From NCBI GenBank assembly GCA_947085305.1, contig CAMTVV010000041.1:1-7310 (forward strand): a DNA stretch of 7,310 nt. The letters run 5' to 3'. The position numbers and the translations under genes were made by a program. The number at the start of each line of letters is the position of its first letter. Positions within the stretch are counted from its first letter, which is position 1. Under the pieces are notes generated by a model. The model was not told the DNA's origin. It made no database searches and saw only the letters and a list, made by a program, of their open reading frames with translations. Source of the stretch: JAMCQB01 sp947085305. GTDB taxonomy: Bacteria > Nitrospirota > Thermodesulfovibrionia > Thermodesulfovibrionales > UBA9159. Positions 1 to 6,433 of the stretch are shown one piece after another.

Positions 1-591
1 ACCTACAAGAGAGGAGATCTTTTTTTTCAGGACAGCGAGAGGCTCAAAAGAATATCATCTCAGGCTGGAAGGTTTCAGGTGATTTACGCCGGTAAGGCTC
101 ATCCGCAAGACTTTGGAGGCAAGGAGACCATCAAACGGATCTTTCATGCAAAAGAATCGCTCAAGGAAGAGATCAAAATCGCTTATCTTGAGAATTACGA
201 CATGGAGATCGGGAAGCTGATAACATCAGGGGTTGATATATGGTTGAATACCCCTCAACCGCCTCTCGAGGCCTCGGGGACGAGCGGGATGAAAGCGGCG
301 GTAAACGGCGTTCCGAGTCTGAGCGTTCTGGACGGTTGGTGGATTGAGGGGCACATAGAGGGAATTACCGGCTGGGCCATTGGCGAGGCCGGCAGGGGAC
401 CGGAAGCGAGCGGCGATTGGTCAAAGGATGCCTTATCTCTTTATGATAAACTGGAGAAGGTTGTTTGTCCTCTTTTCTATCATGACAGGGATCGTTTTAT
501 CAGTGTGATGCGCTCTTCTATTGCCCTGAACGGTTCGTTCTTCAATACCCAGAGAATGATGCTGGAGTATGTGCTGCGGGCCTATTTCTGA
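1..591 (+). CDS. glgP: Alpha-glucan (glycogen/maltodextrin) phosphorylase, C-terminal part (5' end outside window)
   Basis: This enzyme releases glucose-1-phosphate from alpha-1,4-glucans with pyridoxal phosphate as cofactor, in cytoplasmic glycogen or maltodextrin breakdown. The frame is open from base 1 (it begins TYKRGDLFF) to the TGA at 589-591, so 196 residues of a larger protein are visible. An internal GTG at 79 is not the start, because conserved sequence continues upstream of it. Diagnostic stretches are AGKAHPQD, the block NTPQPPLEASGTSGMKAA, and SVLDGWWIEGH. The lysine of GMK (codon 292-294) is in the position of the PLP Schiff-base lysine of glycogen phosphorylases. The SGMKAAVNG and LDGWW wording is typical of the short alpha-glucan phosphorylase type rather than the long E. 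coli MalP/GlgP type. The next gene starts 2 nt after the stop, so the two are probably co-transcribed and translationally coupled. The family call is secure; the exact glucan preference is not. Confidence 0.95.
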   Translation, partial: TYKRGDLFFQDSERLKRISSQAGRFQVIYAGKAHPQDFGGKETIKRIFHAKESLKEEIKIAYLENYDMEIGKLITSGVDIWLNTPQPPLEASGTSGMKAAVNGVPSLSVLDGWWIEGHIEGITGWAIGEAGRGPEASGDWSKDALSLYDKLEKVVCPLFYHDRDRFISVMRSSIALNGSFFNTQRMMLEYVLRAYF

Positions 592-593
592 AT

Positions 594-1934
594 ATGGGTT
601 TCTGCAGGATAGACTTTAGATCCTTTTTAAAAGGTGCTTTTTGGCTCGGGGCTTACCTAGCGCTTGTCCTTGCCCCCCTTTTTGTCCTTCTCGCAGGCGA
701 GACGCCCACTGGCAGAGGCTTCTGGTGGGAGGTTTCCGTGGCCCTGGGTTATGCGGCGCTGTCCATGATGGGGGTGCAATTTGCCCTGACTGCACGATTC
801 AAGCATGCCACGGCGCCCTTCGGCATCGATATCATTTACTATTTTCATAGGCAGGTCTCCCTGCTGGCTTTTGTATTCATCTTACTGCATCTGGTTTTTC
901 TCTCTGTCGCCTCTCCGCGGTATCTGCTGATCTCGCTCGATCCCTTCACTGCTCCATGGGCGGGCAAGGCTGCCCTGGCCGGCATGGTTTCCTTCGGGCT
1001 TGTACTGGTGACCTCTCTCTGGCGAAAACGGCTGGGACTACAGTACGAGAGATGGCGGCTTTGGCACGGCGTTCTCGCTGTCACGGGAGTGGCGCTCTCC
1101 ATCGCGCACATTGAAGGCTCAGGATACTACATCACTATCCCCTGGAAACGCGTTCTCTGGACGGTCTATGCCATGTTCTGGATCGGTCTCCTGGTGCATG
1201 TCAGGCTGATCAAGCCGTGGATGATGCTCAAGCGCCCTTATATTGTAGATGACCTCAGGAGAGAGCGCGGCAGGGCATGGACACTCACCCTGCGTCCGGA
1301 AGGCCATAAGGGGCTGACGTTCAAGCCCGGACAGTTTGCCTGGCTTACTATAGGAAAATCACCCTTTGCGATCGAAGAACACCCCTTTTCCTTTTCGTCC
1401 AGTGCGGCCTACCCGGAAACCTTGTCGTTCACGATCAAAGAGCTGGGGGATTTTACCTCCACGATCAAGGACGTTGTTGCGGGACAACGCGTGTACCTTG
1501 ACGGCCCGTATGGATCCTTCAGGATCGACCGGCACAGTGCGCCCGGATATGTCTTCATTGCCGGCGGCATCGGCATAGCCCCGATCACGTGCATGCTCAA
1601 AACCCTGGCAGACCAGTCCGACAGTCGCCCTCTGACGCTCGTTTATGCAACCAGGACACTTGAGAATGCAACATTTCTTGAGGAACTGGATACTTTGAAG
1701 ACAAGGCTGAACCTCAATGTGATTCACGTGCTGGAAGATCCGTTAGAAGACTGGCAAGGGGAAAAAGGATATCCAACTGTGGATGTTTTGAAGCGGTGTC
1801 TGCCGATAGACCGCAGGAAATACCACTACTTCATCTGCGGCCCTGACCCCATGATGGACATGGTCGAAACAGCCCTCTATAAACTTGGAGTCCCGATGAG
1901 CGAGTTCCATTCGGAACGGTTCAACATCGTATAG
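594..1934 (+). CDS. Ferric-reductase-type transmembrane flavocytochrome b with FAD/NAD(P)-binding reductase domain
   Basis: Predicted membrane oxidoreductase moving electrons from cytoplasmic NAD(P)H through FAD and two b hemes to the outer face of the membrane. Residues ~12-205 hold about six hydrophobic segments (near 12-34, 46-66, 87-105, 122-142, 157-173, 186-204). Two His pairs, each 14 residues apart (H85/H99 and H158/H172), match the bis-heme arrangement of the ferric reductase/NOX transmembrane domain. Residues ~215-446 form a ferredoxin-NADP reductase-like module: HPFSFSS (263-269) for FAD, GPYGSF (304-309), the nucleotide loop IAGGIGIAP (322-330), and FICGPDPMM (413-421). No C-terminal [2Fe-2S] domain is present. 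ATG 594 lies 2 nt after the glgP stop and lacks a clear Shine-Dalgarno, so re-initiation by the terminating ribosome is likely. The diheme cytochrome gene follows and is the natural electron partner. The acceptor (iron, oxygen, sulfur species or a cytochrome) cannot be read from the sequence; a NOX-like or MsrQ-like role is less likely but open. Confidence 0.88.
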   Translation: MGFCRIDFRSFLKGAFWLGAYLALVLAPLFVLLAGETPTGRGFWWEVSVALGYAALSMMGVQFALTARFKHATAPFGIDIIYYFHRQVSLLAFVFILLHLVFLSVASPRYLLISLDPFTAPWAGKAALAGMVSFGLVLVTSLWRKRLGLQYERWRLWHGVLAVTGVALSIAHIEGSGYYITIPWKRVLWTVYAMFWIGLLVHVRLIKPWMMLKRPYIVDDLRRERGRAWTLTLRPEGHKGLTFKPGQFAWLTIGKSPFAIEEHPFSFSSSAAYPETLSFTIKELGDFTSTIKDVVAGQRVYLDGPYGSFRIDRHSAPGYVFIAGGIGIAPITCMLKTLADQSDSRPLTLVYATRTLENATFLEELDTLKTRLNLNVIHVLEDPLEDWQGEKGYPTVDVLKRCLPIDRRKYHYFICGPDPMMDMVETALYKLGVPMSEFHSERFNIV

Positions 1935-1948
1935 GCCTTGGGAGGAGC

Positions 1949-2215
1949 ATGAGAAGACTTCTTTCGTGGATAGTGACCTTGGTGATCGGGAGCCTTGTTC
2001 TGGCTCTGTCAGCGCTTTTCGCAGTGATGCAGCTGCCAAGAGGCTCCGACTTTCCGCAGGATGCAACGAGCAGATCCGCTCGACCCGTTCCTCACAGCAT
2101 CGAAACCCGCAAGAACTGTAACCAATGTCACCTGCCTGGCAACATCATCCCCTACCCGGCGGACCACATCGGTCTGCCTGAGGATGGCTGCACGGAGTGT
2201 CACCGTGCCCCATAG
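1949..2215 (+). CDS. Small membrane-anchored diheme c-type cytochrome
   Basis: An 88-residue protein with a basic start (MRR), one hydrophobic segment at about 5-27 acting as signal anchor or uncleaved signal, and a periplasmic tail with two CXXCH heme c attachment motifs, C57-N-Q-C-H61 and C81-T-E-C-H85. Each motif is preceded at the same distance by another histidine (H49 and H73, pattern H-x7-CxxCH), so each heme probably has a distal His ligand and a low potential. No aromatic or charged signal-peptidase site is obvious, which favours an anchored form. GGAGGAG at 1941-1947 is the ribosome binding site, though its distance to ATG 1949 is unusually short (3 nt from GGAGG); no better in-frame start exists. 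It lies 14 nt after the flavocytochrome b gene and probably takes electrons from it, or hands them to it, at the periplasmic face. Heme attachment would need the cytochrome c maturation system, not in this window. The class is clear; the partner is inferred from position. Confidence 0.88.
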   Translation: MRRLLSWIVTLVIGSLVLALSALFAVMQLPRGSDFPQDATSRSARPVPHSIETRKNCNQCHLPGNIIPYPADHIGLPEDGCTECHRAP

Positions 2216-2219
2216 CGCA

Positions 2220-2228
2220 TGTTATAAT
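2220..2228 (+). promoter_or_regulatory. Candidate extended -10 promoter for the histidine kinase gene
   Basis: The 30-nt gap before the kinase contains TGTTATAAT, a perfect TATAAT (2223-2228) with the TG of an extended -10 element at 2220-2221. The best -35 candidate (GTCACC, 2199-2204, 18-nt spacer) matches TTGACA at only three positions, which an extended -10 can tolerate. Transcription would start near 2234-2235, giving a leader of only about 11 nt that still includes GAGG (2237-2240) before ATG 2246. It could let the kinase be expressed apart from the upstream redox genes. Prediction from sequence only. Confidence 0.45.
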
Positions 2229-2245
2229 ATCTTAACGAGGTTGAA

Positions 2246-3265
2246 ATGCATAAGGTGACGATGATAAAAGAAAAACGATATTTGATCTTCATCGTCTCCA
2301 TAGCGGTTTTGATTACATTGCTGCACTTTCTTGTATTTGCGAAGTATTCTCCTCTTACTGTCCTTGAAGAGCTTTACTATGTCCCTCTTCTCCTTGGAGC
2401 GCTCTGGTTCGGCTTTAGAGGCGCGATTGTGACGTATGTCCTTGTTTCTTTGCTGTATCTGCCCTTCTTCTTTGGTGATTGGGCGACTTCTGGATTAGGC
2501 GTGATAGACAGAGCGCTTCATCTGGTATTTTCAGGAATATTTACCCTTACTGCCGGCTTCTTTGTTGACCGTGAAAGGAAAAGAAGGCAACAGGCGGAAA
2601 GAGAAAAATACCTGGCGGGCATCGGCCAGGTTGCTACTGCCATCGTTCATGATCTGAAAAATCCCCTCATTACCATCCTCGGCTTTGCAAGACGTATCCG
2701 CGAGGGAAAAGGAAACGTAGATACTGCTGCACAGGCCATAACGGATTCGGCTCAAAACATGCAGAAGATAGTTCATACTGTGCTCGATTTTTCGAAGCCG
2801 ATCCAATTGGAACTGAGAGAAGAAGATATAAGAAATGTTGTCAAGCAGGCATGTGACTCCTGCAGGGAAAAGGCTGAGGGCAGCGACATACCTCTGTCAA
2901 TTGATATGCCGGATTATCCGATAAATATGTTAGTGGACAGTTCACATATGGTGAGAGCTCTTGTAAACCTTATCAATAATGCGATTGAAGCCTCTGGCAA
3001 AGGGCAGCAAGTTGATATTACAACAACGGCTGCAAAGAAACGCCTGATCATTAGCATAGCCGATCACGGTTCAGGTATGGATAAGGAAACCGTTGAAAAT
3101 ATTTTCGTCCCATTCTATTCAAAGAAGAGCGGAGGTACCGGCCTTGGAATGCCGATAGCAAAGAAGATCATCGAGGGGCACAAAGGCAGAATACGGATAA
3201 ACAACAAGTCTGCAGAGGGAACAGCAGTCATAATAGAGTTGCCTCTCGGTAACTTATTAAAATGA
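2246..3265 (+). CDS. Membrane sensor histidine kinase, orphan within the window
   Basis: Predicted inner-membrane histidine kinase. Residues ~11-31 and ~44-106 hold about four hydrophobic segments joined by short loops, with no sizeable extracytoplasmic domain, so the signal is probably sensed in or near the membrane. A basic linker (~107-121) leads to the dimerisation/phosphoacceptor domain with H-box AIVHDLKNPL (phosphorylated His H135). The catalytic ATPase domain follows: N box NLINNAIEAS (241-250), G1 DHGSGMD (273-279), F-box region IFVPFYS (286-292), G2 GGTGLGM (296-302) and EGTA (324-327). The HDLKNPL type H-box resembles the NtrB/ZraS-like kinase group. ATG 2246 has GAGG 5 nt upstream and is preferred; ATG 2261 (residue 6) with AAGG upstream is a possible alternative. 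No receiver domain or response regulator gene is adjacent, so the partner is unknown. The stop codon is part of an ATGA overlap with the decayed frame downstream. Link to the redox genes is by position only. Confidence 0.93.
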   Translation: MHKVTMIKEKRYLIFIVSIAVLITLLHFLVFAKYSPLTVLEELYYVPLLLGALWFGFRGAIVTYVLVSLLYLPFFFGDWATSGLGVIDRALHLVFSGIFTLTAGFFVDRERKRRQQAEREKYLAGIGQVATAIVHDLKNPLITILGFARRIREGKGNVDTAAQAITDSAQNMQKIVHTVLDFSKPIQLELREEDIRNVVKQACDSCREKAEGSDIPLSIDMPDYPINMLVDSSHMVRALVNLINNAIEASGKGQQVDITTTAAKKRLIISIADHGSGMDKETVENIFVPFYSKKSGGTGLGMPIAKKIIEGHKGRIRINNKSAEGTAVIIELPLGNLLK

Positions 3266-3267
3266 CT

Positions 3268-3390
3268 ATCCGATTTATTAAGACAGAACATCTGACTTGA
3301 AATGAACCGGCAATTACACTTGCATTATCATCTATAGTCTTCTTTGCAGTGGAAATTGAGAAATTCATAAAACGCAGGAAATGCCTGTAA
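3268..3390 (+). pseudogene. Decayed C-terminal remnant of a P-type cation-transporting ATPase
   Basis: Directly after the kinase, the frame ending at TAA 3388-3390 reads IRFIKTEHLT, then TGA (3298-3300), then NEPAITLALSSIVFF and AVEIEKFIKRRKCL. From memory, this aligns without gaps to the end of P-type Ca2+-ATPases. In the SERCA tail, WLMVLKISLPVILLDEILKF corresponds position by position to the stretch beginning PAITLAL and ending in VEIEKF, sharing the Glu-Ile-x-Lys-Phe core and the following basic residue. Only the last membrane helix and basic tail are left. The other ~800 residues of such an ATPase are absent, since the kinase gene occupies the upstream DNA, and the fragment has an in-frame stop and no ribosome binding site. 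It is therefore scored as a remnant left by deletion or by insertion of the kinase region. Chance resemblance of a short hydrophobic frame is the main alternative. Confidence 0.6.
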
Positions 3391-3419
3391 GGATATTTGT
3401 AAAAGAAAGGCCGGGAGGG

Positions 3420-3929
3420 TTATTTCAATAACTTCCTTGCCTGAGCAAAGATTTCGATATGCGCAGCGCCGGCGTAGTCCCGGTAGGTAAACAGATGGGG
3501 CTGGTATCTGCCGTCTCTGTAAACAAGGGTGACCTCGGCGTATATCCCCTTGCCGATATAAATCCGGTGGGAATAATTCTTTGTGGATGCGAGGACAACG
3601 TTGTGCGGCGTAAGATACCCGGGATCAAGGTTGATATTCCGCTTCCCCGCCGTTGAGAAGTGTTCTTCTATTTCATTCGTCTTGAGCTTGATATCGGCAA
3701 GGCTTTCAGGATTGACGGCATTCCTAAAAAAAAGAAGCCTCCTCTTGATCGGCGAGCCGAGTTCCTCTGTATAATAATCGGAATACTCCCACGGCAAGGG
3801 CCGGCTCTCCATCATTATTTCTCCGAAGCATTGGCGAAGTCCTTCCCGGGCAGCAGAGAAGTATTGTCCGTCACGATAAAGCGTTGCGATAAAGAGAAGG
3901 ACAGGTTCAGGGAGGGAAGGCTTTCCCAT
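3420..3929 (-). CDS. DUF4416 family protein, function unknown
   Basis: A 169-residue soluble protein that I recognise as DUF4416, a conserved family without assigned function. Family-like stretches are EPVLLFIATLYRD near the N-terminus (8-20), DYYTEELGSPIKRR (51-64), ADIKLKTNEIE (78-88), and the long conserved core from RNINLDPGYLTP (97-108) through STKNYSHRIYIGKGIYAEVTL (115-135). Conserved acidic, His and Lys/Arg residues (D102, H121, R122, E132) could suggest an enzyme or nucleic-acid binder, but nothing proves it. There is no signal peptide or membrane segment. The start at 3929 is forced: an in-frame stop lies three codons upstream and no other start codon occurs nearby. No Shine-Dalgarno precedes it, so translation may depend on ribosomes leaving clpC, whose stop is 43 nt upstream. 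Length and N-terminus (MGKPSLPEPV) fit the family. It is probably the last gene of the minus-strand transcript. Confidence 0.88.
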   Translation of the reverse strand: MGKPSLPEPVLLFIATLYRDGQYFSAAREGLRQCFGEIMMESRPLPWEYSDYYTEELGSPIKRRLLFFRNAVNPESLADIKLKTNEIEEHFSTAGKRNINLDPGYLTPHNVVLASTKNYSHRIYIGKGIYAEVTLVYRDGRYQPHLFTYRDYAGAAHIEIFAQARKLLK

Positions 3930-3972
3930 GAGAAGGGGTCACGATGCGGATTCGGCGCTGAGGCCAATGCCG

Positions 3973-6414
3973 TCAGTTAACGCCTGACAGCATTGCCGCG
4001 TCATCAGCCTCTACGAAAACAGGGGTATTCGCTTCAAGGGTTATCCTAACCTTGTGCACAGACTTGAACCTGCCTTTAAGCAAATCTTCCGAAAGCGGGT
4101 CCTCTATCGCACGCTGTATAGCCCTCCTCATGGGTCTTGCGCCATATGAGGGCTGATAGTACTTCTCGATGATCCACTCTTTCACCGCCCTGTCCACCTC
4201 CACGAAGAGCTCATGCTCCATAAGCTGTTTGTTCAGCTCGGTGATGAGCAGGTCAATGATGGACATGAGATGTTCTTTCTCTAAAGGATGGAAGACCACG
4301 ATCTCGTCGACGCGGTTGAGAAACTCAGGATTAAAGGTCTTCTTCAACTCGTCCAGGACATTGTCCTTTATCTTCTGGTACGCATCATCTGCCGAAGCCC
4401 TGTGGAAACCGAGAGGAGTGGCCTTTTCTATGATACGCGCGCCGAGATTCGAGGTCATGATGATAACCGTGTTCTTGAAATCCACCTTCCGTCCGTAGCT
4501 GTCTGTAAGCACGCCTTCATCCAGGACCTGCAGGAGGATGTTGAACACATCCGGGTGCGCCTTCTCGATCTCATCAAAGAGAACTACCGAATACGGTTTC
4601 TTCCTTATCTTCTCTGTGAGCTGTCCTCCCTCGTCGTATCCGACATAGCCCGGAGGCGCGCCGGTCAGCCTGGAAACGTTGAATCTCTCCATGTATTCCG
4701 ACATATCGATCTTGATCAGTGCGTTCTCATCATTGAAGAGGAATTCCGCCAGGGCCTTTGCGAGCTCTGTTTTCCCGACGCCGGTCGGCCCGAGGAAAAA
4801 GAACGAACCGATCGGTTTTCTCCTGTCCTTTATGCCCGCCCGGGATCTCCTGATCGCCCTTGATATGGCCCGTATAGCCTCTTCCTGGGCAATGATCCTC
4901 CTGTGGACCTCCTCTTCCATTCTGATAAGCTTCTCGGATTCCTGCTCTTCCAGCTTAAACAGCGGAACCCCTGTCATTTTCGAAACCGTATACGCCACGT
5001 CTTCCATTTTTACCACAGGAATTTCCCTATTCATGTCTTCCTTCCATTTCCGCTGAGTCTGGTCGTAGACCCTCTTGAGCCTGTCTTCCTCTCCCCGGGC
5101 TGTTGACGCCCTTTCGATGTCATGGAGCTTCACATAGAGGTTTTTCTCCCTGGCAAGCCTGACAAGGTCGTACTCCATCTCCCTCAGCTCGCCGGGAGGC
5201 ATGTAACGTTTCAGCTTAATGCGCGAACCGGTCTCATCAATGACATCAATAGCCTTGTCAGGGAGATGCCGGTCGGCAATGTACCTGTCCGATAATTTGA
5301 CCGCTGCTTCTACGGCCTCATCGCTGATCTTTACCCTGTGGTGAGCCTCGTATCTGCTTCTCAGCCCCATGAGAATATCCATAGCCGTACTTACCGTCGG
5401 CGGCTGCACATTGATGGGCTGGAACCTTCTTTCCATGGCCCCGTCCTTCTCTATGTATTTTCTGTATTCATTAGGCGTTGTGGCGCCGATGCACTGTATC
5501 TCACCCCTCGAGAGCGCAGGTTTCAACATGCTGGAGGCATCCACCGAGCCCTCTGCAGCTCCGGCCCCGATAAGGGTATGCAGCTCGTCAACAAAGAGAA
5601 TTGCATTGTCGGACTGTATAATCTCTTTCATCACAATCTTCAGTCTCTCTTCGAACTGGCCCCTGTACTTTGTGCCCGCGATCAGCGCGCCGAGGTCAAG
5701 AGATACGATGCGCTTGCCCAGGAGGTTTTCAGGAACTTCACCCGCAACGATCTTCTGTGCAAGACCCTCAACAATAGCAGTCTTGCCCACGCCGGGTTCT
5801 CCAATAATCACCGGGTTATTCTTGATCCTTCTGCCCAGTATCTGCAGGACGCGCTCGATCTCGTCCTCTCTGCCGATGACAGGATCCAGTTTCCCTGAGC
5901 GGGCCAGCTGGGTAAGGTCACGGCCGAATTCGTCAAGGGCCGGGGTCGCGCTTCTCTTTTCCTTCACATGGGTCTGGGTCCTCAAGGACAGGTTTATGGT
6001 AAGCTGGCGGCCTCCAAGCAGATTCGCGCCAAAGGCCCTCAGTATCTTTCCTGCGATCCCTTCTTCCTCCCTGATAATACCGAGCAGGAGGTGCTCGCTC
6101 CCAATATAATTATGCCCGAGGAGCCGCGCCTCTTCCACTGCAAGTTCCAGAACCTTCTTTGCCCTGGGGGTGAAGGGGATGTCTCCAAAGGTGAGAATAT
6201 TTGTGCCTGAAGGGAGGTTCCTCTCGATTTCCATAAAAAGGTCTTCTATGGAAAGACCCATCTTTTTCAGAATGGCAACCGGGAGGCTGTCTTCTTCCCT
6301 GATTATGGCCAGCAGAAGGTGCTCAGTGCCCAGATAATCGTTCTGCCTCTTCTCTGCCTCTTCCCGTGCATAGATGATTATCTTTCTTCCTCTATCGGTA
6401 AACTTCTCAAACAT
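3973..6414 (-). CDS. clpC: ATP-dependent Clp protease ATP-binding subunit ClpC (Hsp100 unfoldase)
   Basis: An 813-residue AAA+ unfoldase that forms hexamers and feeds proteins into ClpP. Two Clp-N repeats occupy ~5-60 and ~81-133 (YLGTEHLLLAIIRE and YIGSEHLLLGIIRE). The first AAA+ ring has Walker A GEPGVGKT (205-212), pore loop KYRG (249-252), Walker B ILFVDELH (272-279) and MERRFQ (327-332). A short middle domain (~400-460) with a UVR-like helix marks ClpC rather than ClpB, whose middle domain is much longer. The second ring has GPTGVGKT (542-549), pore loop GYVG (589-592), Walker B VVLFDEIEKAH (610-620), sensor TSN (654-656) and GAR (758-760). LGF at 668-670 is the expected ClpP-docking tripeptide. 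All catalytic residues are present. AGGAGG (6421-6426) sits 6 nt before ATG 6414. Upstream lies ndk, downstream a DUF4416 gene. No mcsA/mcsB/ctsR neighbours are seen, so control differs from the Firmicute clpC operon. Confidence 0.97.
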   Translation of the reverse strand: MFEKFTDRGRKIIIYAREEAEKRQNDYLGTEHLLLAIIREEDSLPVAILKKMGLSIEDLFMEIERNLPSGTNILTFGDIPFTPRAKKVLELAVEEARLLGHNYIGSEHLLLGIIREEEGIAGKILRAFGANLLGGRQLTINLSLRTQTHVKEKRSATPALDEFGRDLTQLARSGKLDPVIGREDEIERVLQILGRRIKNNPVIIGEPGVGKTAIVEGLAQKIVAGEVPENLLGKRIVSLDLGALIAGTKYRGQFEERLKIVMKEIIQSDNAILFVDELHTLIGAGAAEGSVDASSMLKPALSRGEIQCIGATTPNEYRKYIEKDGAMERRFQPINVQPPTVSTAMDILMGLRSRYEAHHRVKISDEAVEAAVKLSDRYIADRHLPDKAIDVIDETGSRIKLKRYMPPGELREMEYDLVRLAREKNLYVKLHDIERASTARGEEDRLKRVYDQTQRKWKEDMNREIPVVKMEDVAYTVSKMTGVPLFKLEEQESEKLIRMEEEVHRRIIAQEEAIRAISRAIRRSRAGIKDRRKPIGSFFFLGPTGVGKTELAKALAEFLFNDENALIKIDMSEYMERFNVSRLTGAPPGYVGYDEGGQLTEKIRKKPYSVVLFDEIEKAHPDVFNILLQVLDEGVLTDSYGRKVDFKNTVIIMTSNLGARIIEKATPLGFHRASADDAYQKIKDNVLDELKKTFNPEFLNRVDEIVVFHPLEKEHLMSIIDLLITELNKQLMEHELFVEVDRAVKEWIIEKYYQPSYGARPMRRAIQRAIEDPLSEDLLKGRFKSVHKVRITLEANTPVFVEADDAAMLSGVN

Positions 6415-6419
6415 GGTGA

Positions 6420-6426
6420 ACCTCCT
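6420..6426 (-). promoter_or_regulatory. Strong Shine-Dalgarno of clpC
   Basis: AGGAGGT on the minus strand, with AGGAGG ending 6 nt before ATG 6414. It fixes the clpC start, which also gives the canonical ClpC N-terminus MFEKFTDRGRK. It contrasts with the missing Shine-Dalgarno of the downstream DUF4416 gene. Confidence 0.85.
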
Positions 6427-6433
6427 AAAAAAA

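Noticed and set aside
79..591. Short independent gene starting at GTG 79
   Set aside because: The same frame is open to base 1 and carries conserved phosphorylase sequence (TYKRGDLFF) upstream of the GTG, so this is an internal codon of a gene cut by the window edge.
1359..1727. Minus-strand open frame of 122 codons opposite the flavocytochrome gene
   Set aside because: It overlaps the FAD/NAD(P) motifs of the real gene on the other strand and has no family-like features.
3372..3388. Hairpin CAGG-AAATG-CCTG as a terminator for the DUF4416 transcript
   Set aside because: Only a 4-bp stem (one further G-U pair) and a T4 broken by CG; too weak to annotate.
3726..3733. A8 run (T8 on the coding strand) in the DUF4416 gene as a frameshift or slippage site
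   Set aside because: The frame through it (RRLLFFRN) continues into conserved family sequence on both sides, so the gene reads intact.
5369..6109. Long plus-strand open frame (246 codons) opposite clpC
   Set aside because: It is the antisense shadow of the strongly conserved clpC gene. Its protein has no recognisable motif and no ribosome binding site of note. The same holds for the other plus-strand frames at 4169-5106, 5338-5898 and 6450-6854.
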